Below are positions 58,301 through 64,000 of a stretch of 64,000 nt of DNA, in pieces. How positions within the stretch are numbered: position 1 is the stretch's first letter; the number at the start of each line of letters is the position of its first letter. The position numbers and the translations under genes are program-made. This DNA comes from Plasmodiophora brassicae (Eukaryota > Endomyxa: Phytomyxea > Phytomyxea > Plasmodiophorida): assembly GCA_036867785.1 (NCBI GenBank), contig CP145414.1, positions 1,054,001 to 1,118,000 of the forward strand, read 5' to 3'. Under the pieces are notes generated by a model, which was given only the letters and a program-made list of their open reading frames with translations, was not told where the DNA came from and searched no databases.

Positions 58301-58893
58301 TGCAGACGTCGCTGAATGAAATGCACAAGGGAGCAGTGCAGCAATCGAAGAAAATCCGAGCCGTACACAGGAAGAGGAGCGACGCGTACCGACGAGCAAC
58401 TGCACCGAACTTTCAGATCGGTGACTATGTACTCATCGGATTGCCTGAACCGGGTAAGGTTCCGGGCAAGAAGCTCTTTATGAAGTGGCGGGGCCTATAT
58501 CAAATAACTGATAGCCACGAGAACTACACCTACGAGGTGAGGAATATGTTCAATGAGACGGACACTCGAACCGTTCACGGGGACCGCGTTCGCCTCTATG
58601 AACATGGCAAAGTGAATGCCACTGAGGAACTGAAGCGACAGATGGATTATGACAATGAGCGTTTCGCCATTGAAGTCTTCAAGGACTGCAGGCACAGTCC
58701 GGAGACAGGGGAATTGGAATTGTTGATCGGATGGAAGGGTTTCTCTGAAGCGGAGGATTCATGGGAGCCAATCTGCAGGTTGGCGATGGATGTACCGAAG
58801 CTGGTGAAGGCACATGCCGCCAGGATGAGGAAGGAGAAACATCACCTTGCTGATGAGGTTAAGGAGTTACTTAAGGCGGAAGGAGTCCAGTAG
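55369..58893 (+). other. gypsy pol region: RT, RNase H, integrase, chromodomain
   Basis: One open frame of 1,174 codons. Domain order: protease-proximal region, reverse transcriptase (about 55850-56560), RNase H (about 56820-57260), integrase with zinc-binding HHCC and catalytic core (about 57520-58200), and a chromodomain at the end (GWKGFSEAEDSWEP). The order RT-RNase H-integrase and the chromodomain place it with chromoviruses. Confidence 0.92.
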
Positions 58894-59091
58894 GCTAGTC
58901 ATGCTTTTTTCCCGGATGCGCGCTGGGTTATTTTAATGCCGACGGCCATGTGACGACAGAAGCCAAAACTGTGTTCTACGAAGATTGAGACTTAATTATG
59001 TTAATTAGACTATATTAAGGAGAAGACATGATTAGGATACACCACCACTGAAGACACCTGCAAGGAGGAGCATTTCGTTGAAGGAGGGGAA

Positions 59092-59267
59092 TGTGCCGGC
59101 TCCAAGCTATAAGACAAGAATAGCTGTGATCCGGCTAGGCCGCCCTAAGAATGACGGACATGCACGGAGTGCGCACGGAGTCCGCACGGCGTCCGTGGGA
59201 GCTGCAGGTCGGGGACACAGACGATTATACTACACGGCTGATATACCATCACCGTTGGGACGTCACA
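59092..59267 (+). repeat. gypsy 3' LTR, 176 bp
   Basis: Same sequence as the 5' LTR, preceded by a purine-rich tract (GAAGGAGGGGAA, about 59079-59091) that fits a polypurine tract. Followed by GGTC. Confidence 0.95.
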
Positions 59268-59271
59268 GGTC

Positions 59272-60578
59272 CATCTAACGTTGATGTAGTAAGGACACTT
59301 GCTTCCCATTCGCCGGATCAATGTATCTTGCCGACGCAGCCAGCCGATAATTGTTGTCAACATGTCCATAAACGGGAAAGCTGCCGTGTCGCCAATGGAA
59401 TGTAAAGCGGCCTTAACGATGAGATCGAGCTGATGGGCCAAGCACCAGACTCGGTAGAAAGAGTGACCACTAACAGCATTGGCGAGACGCGTAGTGAATC
59501 CAACGTTGCAGCCCGTCATGTTTGGAGCTCCATCGGTCGATGAGCCAATGAGTTTGTCTTTCCAAGTGAGACACAAAGCAGTCAATACCTTAGCGAAAAA
59601 GTTGAACAGAGACTCTCCACTGTGTGATTCATCGAACAAGGGTATTGCCAGTAAGTGGAATGAGAGAAGATCCGCGCCAATCTCGAGCCCAGGAAATCGA
59701 ATACGCACATCCAAGTGAGAGTTTCCAAAGTCATCAGTAGATACATCGCTCGCTATGGCGAACGACCATGACCTGGACATCAAATCTGCTAGAATCTGCA
59801 AACCGATGGCACAGATAATTCGAGAACAGCACGAAGCCTCTCCCTCAGAAACGCAGCCAGTTTTCGATGCACAACCAAGTTGGTCGCGGTTTTCCTGTAC
59901 GACACGTGTTATCTGCCGAAATGAAAGACCAGCGGCAAGAAGAGACACGACATAATCAAATTGCAGCGAGTTGGTGATCGTGACTCTATAACAAGATACA
60001 GTTGTTGAGCCGTCATCCTCTGTTGCACAGTCGGGTTCAAATACATCCAAGCCCCTGTCACCGGCAGGTTGTTCGCTTTCCGAATCGTCCTGCCTGCCGG
60101 ACGGAGGCATCAACACATCGCGAACGATTACGTCGACAATACTCTTATCGATTGTGATGATTCGTTTGCGGCCAACAACAGTGCTGCGTTTCTCAAAGAA
60201 CGCCTCAACGGTAGTCTGATTGAAGAAATTCCTGAGGACTTCAGGTGTAGAGACGTCAAGGTTACGGAGATTGGAATATTCCATGAACTTCGTAGGGTGC
60301 TGCTCAGTCATATGCTTACGAATATTGTCGCTGCGGAATATGTCCTTCCAGTGTTTGCGGTTCGTCGTTTTCTTTCGCTTCCGACCATCAGCAACTTCGT
60401 CATCTGCATCCTCGCGCCCCCAGCACTCACAAAAGCGGCACACAACAGCCTCAACAGAGCCACTGCTTTCGTCCCGTGACGTCACTCGCAATCCGAACTC
60501 AAGTTCGAACTTATCCAGGTAGGGATATAATCGTTTCGGATGCTTACGTGGAGGACCCGACATCGCGGCGGCTATCAC
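59272..60578 (-). pseudogene. hAT transposase, N-terminal half
   Basis: Starts MIAAAMSGPPRKHPKRL. BED finger at residues ~45-90, an acidic linker, then the RNase-H-like catalytic core with SDVSTDD, SSTDGAPN and CLAHQLDL. The reading frame ends at the insertion site near 59272. Confidence 0.88.
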
Positions 60579-60777
60579 GGGTCAGTGGGGGTGTTAGGCC
60601 CTGCTCCGGAACAGTCCAAACAGACGCGGGGAAGTCCGTGGGCACTTGGTAAGTCCGCCACGCACTATTTAAAATAGTACAGACAGGTGCCCTTATATTA
60701 GTACATTGTACTATTCTAACGCGATTGTACTACTTTATAGAGGCCTGGCCATGGCCCATGGGCTCATGCCGCAAATA

Positions 60778-60822
60778 CCAGGTCTGTCCCGGACTGCGTG
60801 GCGCAGTCCGGGACAGACCTGG
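60778..60822. repeat. perfect 21-bp inverted repeat, 3-bp loop
   Basis: CCAGGTCTGTCCCGGACTGCG, loop TGG, then its exact reverse complement. It lies about 100 bp upstream of the CmcJ-like copy 3. The right arm alone resembles the sequence upstream of copy 1 (about 36575-36610). Confidence 0.93.
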
Positions 60823-60921
60823 ATCGTCATTCAAATCTAATTCGTGCTGCGACATCCCACCGGATTGCAGGTTTGCCTCTCGAGACCGGACACGTGTTTG
60901 ACTGCTGCGGACCACGTCGCG

Positions 60922-62223
60922 ATGTTCTGGGGCGGTGTTCTTCTCCTTCTGTGTTCGGTGGCGTCCTGTGGTATCAAGGCCATGCCCAATCGTCAACACC
61001 AACCTGAAACGTCGCAGCACCGCGGCGTCAGACCGCCTCCGCATGATGGCGGTCATGCTCAGTACCGGGTGTACGCTGGCGTGCCGTATGCCAGTGTTCG
61101 CTCCATGAAGAGAAGTGCCATTGCTGGCGTGAAGTGCTACGAAAAGAACTTCGGAGAACTCTTCCGCGTCATTCTAGAAGACCTGGGTCAGCCGGAAACC
61201 GCTGCCATCCTTACCAGTTTCGAATCGCACTGCCGACGAGGTTTCAGTTTCATCAGTCTTCCAGGTAGCGTGATGGAGAAGATGAACGTGATCAAGGCAA
61301 GTGATACCGTCAATCATCGACAACTCATCGAACTGGGGATGGCGGTGCAGGAATCCATCCAAGAGGAACTCGAGAACAGTGGTAGGGGCGACTGGATCGC
61401 AGTTGCCACCCGAGCCCGCCCTCGTACAAGTGGCGCCATACAGGAGGCGGACAGGGTAAGCCTGTCGCCTGGCAATCTGGTGCACATGGATTACCGCCGA
61501 CAAGCGACGCTTCTTTCGCTGCTGAACGAGGGGGACGATTTCATGAATGACTTCCAGTTCCGCCTGGCGACATCGCCCATCTTCAAGTACCACGACAACG
61601 AGTACGGGAGTGGAAATGTCGAGAGAGCCGATGAGATCCTGGAGCTGATGCACACGATCAACGTCTGGGCGCCCATCGTAGATGTCGTTCGTTCACAACC
61701 GCTCGCGTTGATGTCTGCCGACTCGCTGGTTGCTGGACAAGCCAAACCGTGCTTACTGGGCGACTGCAACGCCCAGCTTATAGTGTCTCAAGTCGTGTGT
61801 CCAACGGAGGACGGTTGGCAACACAATAAGTGGTACTGGAAGAACGAAATGGCATTCGGGCAGGCGTTCGTGTTCGACTCAAGACGAACCCCACACTGTG
61901 CGGTTCCAGTTGAAGATCCATCTCACACGCGCAAATCTGTGGAGATTCGCGTTCTCATCATGAAGCCCAGGATCCCCGATGAAATGCGCTCGTCGCCTCG
62001 ACAACCATGCTGGACGGAAGCAATGCTGCGCGTCGCAACCGTCCACGTCTTCACTCAGCTGGACACCCAAGCCAGTAGACTTGGACAGTTTCCCCCCCAT
62101 GAACAGGAAAACATATTCCTGGCCGCCGCTGATTTGCTCAGGCAGCACGGCTATCCCGACGCCTGCCCAGAGACACCGTCGTTGCATGACTTCCTCCAAT
62201 CAGTCGATAACGGCGTTTTCTGA
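60922..62223 (+). CDS. CmcJ/NvfI-family oxygenase-like protein, copy 3
   Basis: A 433-residue single-exon protein with signal peptide MFWGGVLLLLCSVASCGIKA. It shares with copy 1 the motifs LVHMDYR, TINVWAPIVDVVRSQPLALM, NKWYWKNEMAFGQAFVFDSR, TPHCAVP and KSVEIRVLIMKP, so the putative iron-binding HxD and distal His are kept. The C-terminal ~50 residues differ and are longer (HEQENIFLAAADLLRQHGYP). Both copies are intact and retain conserved residues, suggesting both are or were recently functional. A partial SFT2 copy follows, as after copy 1. Confidence 0.8.
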   Translation: MFWGGVLLLLCSVASCGIKAMPNRQHQPETSQHRGVRPPPHDGGHAQYRVYAGVPYASVRSMKRSAIAGVKCYEKNFGELFRVILEDLGQPETAAILTSFESHCRRGFSFISLPGSVMEKMNVIKASDTVNHRQLIELGMAVQESIQEELENSGRGDWIAVATRARPRTSGAIQEADRVSLSPGNLVHMDYRRQATLLSLLNEGDDFMNDFQFRLATSPIFKYHDNEYGSGNVERADEILELMHTINVWAPIVDVVRSQPLALMSADSLVAGQAKPCLLGDCNAQLIVSQVVCPTEDGWQHNKWYWKNEMAFGQAFVFDSRRTPHCAVPVEDPSHTRKSVEIRVLIMKPRIPDEMRSSPRQPCWTEAMLRVATVHVFTQLDTQASRLGQFPPHEQENIFLAAADLLRQHGYPDACPETPSLHDFLQSVDNGVF

Positions 62224-62353
62224 ATGAACTTTGACGTCTACTGCCTGGTAGCACCAGATGAACTATCATTAGACGCGGGAACGTACATAGTGCCTAGGTT
62301 CAGCTAGAGCGTCACTGGTGGCGACGCGCTGACGTCTGCAGCAGCGGCCAGTG

Positions 62354-62715
62354 ATGGCGTTGGAGTTCCAGAAGACATTCGCCGAATTCAGCGGGCGGAC
62401 CAATGAGCTGTCCGGGTCGATCGCCGAGGCGCAACCGCTGCAGGCGCCACCGGGACCGGCGTGTCCGGCCTGTTCGCGTGTCGGTTGCCGATTCGTTCCA
62501 GATGTCGTTTCTCCCAGGTGGACACCCGAGATGCAGGTGGCGTCGATCACGCGACAGGATTGACGTCAATGCCAGAGAATGATAGGATTTGGCACATTCT
62601 TCGGCGGGATAGGTTCATGCCTTCGCTTTACACGTTCGGACTGGTCCTTGGGCAAACGACGAGGTTGTCGCTTTCGTACAGTCTGGGCAACGTTCTATTG
62701 ATCTTCACGTAGGCG
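62354..62715 (+). pseudogene. SFT2 pseudogene (copy 3), 5' half
   Basis: Exon 1 (MALEFQKTFAEFSGRTNELS) and exon 2 (GLVLGQTTRLSLSYSLGN) are recognisable. The homology to the intact gene stops in intron 2 (GGCGAGAGGTTTCGCTGGCC, near 62712-62732). Exons 3 and 4 are missing and sequence matching the 3' end of the TRF4 gene follows. Confidence 0.8.
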
Positions 62716-62737
62716 AGAGGTTTCGCTGGCCAAGGGG

Positions 62738-62830
62738 CCCCGTCGTCGCCGTCCCGCCCAGATGCAATGGACGCGGCGGTGGTGAGGGGAGGGCGGCTCG
62801 CGCTCGCTCTGACAATTAGCGCCCGCTTCG
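62738..62830 (+). pseudogene. remnant of the TRF4-like gene 3' end
   Basis: CGCTGTCCCGCCCAGATGG at 45196-45215 in the intact TRF4 gene is matched by CGCCGTCCCGCCCAGATGC near 62746, and the TTAGCGCCCGCT sequence around its stop is matched near 62817. The rest of the gene is gone. Confidence 0.6.
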
Positions 62831-62874
62831 AACACTGGATCAACGGGGTTCGGGGCGTGTATCGGGATAATACG

Positions 62875-64000
62875 TTATGACTTCTGGCCGTGTGCCTCTA
62901 GTTTGCGTCTATGCAGGGCCTGCATCTCCTTCAGCATGGTCTCGTGCGACGACTTCTGCGTCTTGGACATGGACGGGGCCGCCGACAGCGACCTGGGCAC
63001 GTCGACCGTGTCGACGCTGACGAACCCGCTGATGGCGCCGCCGCCGGACGACGCCGCCTTGACGTGGTGCGCCGGCGCCATGGGCGAATTGGGCGTCGTC
63101 AGCATCACGGTGTGCTTCGACGCGACGACCTTGGCGATCGAGTTGAGCGCGTCGAGGCTCCTGGGCGACGTGTTCATCTTCATGCTGCCGGACAGGATCG
63201 CCGGCGGCTCGTCGACGTCGTCGTCGTGGGCGGCGGACGGCGGGTCGGCAGACGACCCGAGGTCGTCGGACGCGTACCTCAGCTGCCACTCCTTCTGTGC
63301 CGACCGCAACGACTTGACGTCGAAGGACGTGGCGCGATGGGCAATGGCGCTCTCGGTGAACTTGCAGACGACCTGGAACGCCTTCATGTCGGCCATCGGG
63401 TCGGCCGAGTTGCCGACGAAGAAGTTCGGGGAGAACACGATGGCCAGGTTGTGCGCGTTCATCTTCGACTGGTCGCTCGAGCTCGAGTACTTGACGAAGA
63501 CGTCGAGCGTCCACAGGAACAGGGACCGGTACGGCTCCTTGATGCGCTCGATGAGGGCCGCCGTCTGCTCGCTCGTCGTGCACTGCGCCATGTCGTCGAC
63601 GCTGACGCCCTGCAGCAGCTTGTAGGGCATGTCCCGGTACCAGACCTTCAGGTTGTTCGCCACCGAGTTGATGTCGGCGCACGATTCGAACGTCCCGTCG
63701 TTCAGCTGACGTTTTACCGCCTTCGAGTCCACCTCGTCGGGCGCCAGGCGGAAGATGCCGACCGAGTTGGTCGCGTCGTGCCTGTCCAGGTAGTGGTCCA
63801 TCTGCACGAGCACGGCTGGGACGCCGCTCGGGTACCATCGCACTGCACGAAGGTGGCCCCGGCCCTGTTCAGTCGGCGCCCACGACACGGGCGACGCGCT
63901 CGTACCAATGTCCTCCGATTTCAGCAGGTCCATGTCCTCGAGGGCGACACCGAACTGCGACCCGGACGCGCCCTCGGCGTCGTCGCCGGCGTCGTCGATC
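62875..64000 (-). CDS. RhoGAP-domain protein, 3' part (5' end outside window)
   Basis: The frame is open from the right edge to the stop at 62875 (~375 residues). The GAP domain shows the arginine-finger block SVGIFRLAPDE, LKVWYRDMPYKLL, and NAHNLAIVFSPNFF, the hallmarks of Rho/Rac/Cdc42 GTPase-activating proteins. It stimulates GTP hydrolysis on Rho-type GTPases and so controls actin dynamics. A Ser/Ala-rich tail and a short basic helix (LKEMQALHRRKLEAHGQKS) close the protein. The region before the GAP domain is only partly in view. A broken duplicate of the 3' end lies at 45303. Confidence 0.93.
   Translation of the reverse strand, partial: IDDAGDDAEGASGSQFGVALEDMDLLKSEDIGTSASPVSWAPTEQGRGHLRAVRWYPSGVPAVLVQMDHYLDRHDATNSVGIFRLAPDEVDSKAVKRQLNDGTFESCADINSVANNLKVWYRDMPYKLLQGVSVDDMAQCTTSEQTAALIERIKEPYRSLFLWTLDVFVKYSSSSDQSKMNAHNLAIVFSPNFFVGNSADPMADMKAFQVVCKFTESAIAHRATSFDVKSLRSAQKEWQLRYASDDLGSSADPPSAAHDDDVDEPPAILSGSMKMNTSPRSLDALNSIAKVVASKHTVMLTTPNSPMAPAHHVKAASSGGGAISGFVSVDTVDVPRSLSAAPSMSKTQKSSHETMLKEMQALHRRKLEAHGQKS

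Larger units (their letters stand above)
48605..59267 (+). mobile_element. Ty3/gypsy (Metaviridae) chromodomain LTR retrotransposon
   Basis: A 10.66-kb unit bounded by identical 176-bp LTRs that start TGTG and end CACA, with a 4-bp target duplication GGTC (48601-48604 and 59268-59271). Parts in order on the plus strand: Gag from about 48828 with a CCHC knuckle (CFNCDEVGHPAFRC), protease (LDSGAT), then, beyond an inserted CACTA transposon, reverse transcriptase, RNase H, integrase with its HHCC zinc domain, and a C-terminal chromodomain (55369-58893). Apart from the single large insertion it looks whole. Identical LTRs mean a recent insertion. Confidence 0.95.
47441..60746 (-). mobile_element. 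hAT transposon interrupted by a nested gypsy element
   Basis: Terminal repeats AGGCCTCTTTAAAG (47441) and CTTTATAGAGGCCT (ending 60746) bound the element. Without the gypsy insertion it would be about 2.6 kb. The transposase is on the minus strand: N-terminal half 60578-59272 and C-terminal half about 48600-47598. The N-terminal half has a BED-type zinc finger (CRFCECW ... IRKHMTEQH), SDVSTDDFGNSHLDV, SSTDGAPNMTGC and CLAHQLDLIVKAAL, all typical of hAT transposases. The C-terminal half holds the dimerisation region (VMPTTSRVEGDFS). The copy is disabled by the insertion. It lies head-to-head with the short hAT copy, with only GGCGCC between them. Confidence 0.9.

Overview
This is nuclear DNA from a GC-rich unicellular eukaryote. 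Most genes are split by short GT-AG introns. I placed about 50 of them exactly; nearly all are 46-80 bp and the commonest size is 50-60 bp. The gene set is RAD51, nicolin-1, HslU, ARL16, SFT2, RPLP1, a TRF4-type nucleotidyltransferase, a RhoGAP and a five-LIM-domain kinase. A mitochondrial HslU argues against animals and fungi, nicolin (a tubulin polyglutamylase partner) suggests cilia or flagella, and the LIM and RhoGAP proteins suggest a lineage near Amorphea (for example apusomonads or amoebozoans). That placement is inference; I cannot name the organism.

Layout. 1-9.8 kb: the end of a multicopper oxidase, then two tandem minus-strand genes for low-complexity membrane proteins with the same C-terminal tail, a Ty1/copia fossil ending in a 102-bp foldback, and a small secreted protein. 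10-20 kb: dense housekeeping genes (a coiled-coil protein, RAD51, a single-LIM protein, an EF-hand protein, a PHYHD1-like dioxygenase, nicolin-1 and a prolyl-tRNA editing protein). 20-22.5 kb: a transposase-like ORF ending in a perfect 69-bp foldback, and an unclear minus-strand gene. 22.5-36 kb: HslU with a probable 5-nt exon, a coiled-coil protein, an amino-acid permease, a small His-rich secreted protein, a Rad60/NFATC2IP homologue, ARL16, RPLP1 and the LIM kinase.

36.5-64 kb is an accessory region. A module of [CmcJ/NvfI-like oxygenase - SFT2 - TRF4 - RhoGAP] occurs in copies that have decayed differently: copy A at 36.6-45.5 kb and copy B at 60.8-64 kb. Within copy A a broken copia element lies between two SFT2 copies. 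Between A and B sit two head-to-head hAT transposons. One is an internal-deletion derivative. The other carries a chromodomain Ty3/gypsy element (176-bp identical LTRs, 4-bp target duplication), which in turn carries a CACTA/EnSpm transposon (terminal inverted repeats, 3-bp target duplication). The nesting order is therefore hAT, then gypsy, then CACTA.

Intron-exon models for RAD51, HslU, NFATC2IP/Rad60, nicolin, ARL16, SFT2, PHYHD1, the LIM kinase, TRF4 and the coiled-coil genes were worked out by hand from splice sites, reading phase and remembered family sequences; no alignment or search was run. I recognised no tRNA, rRNA or CRISPR array.
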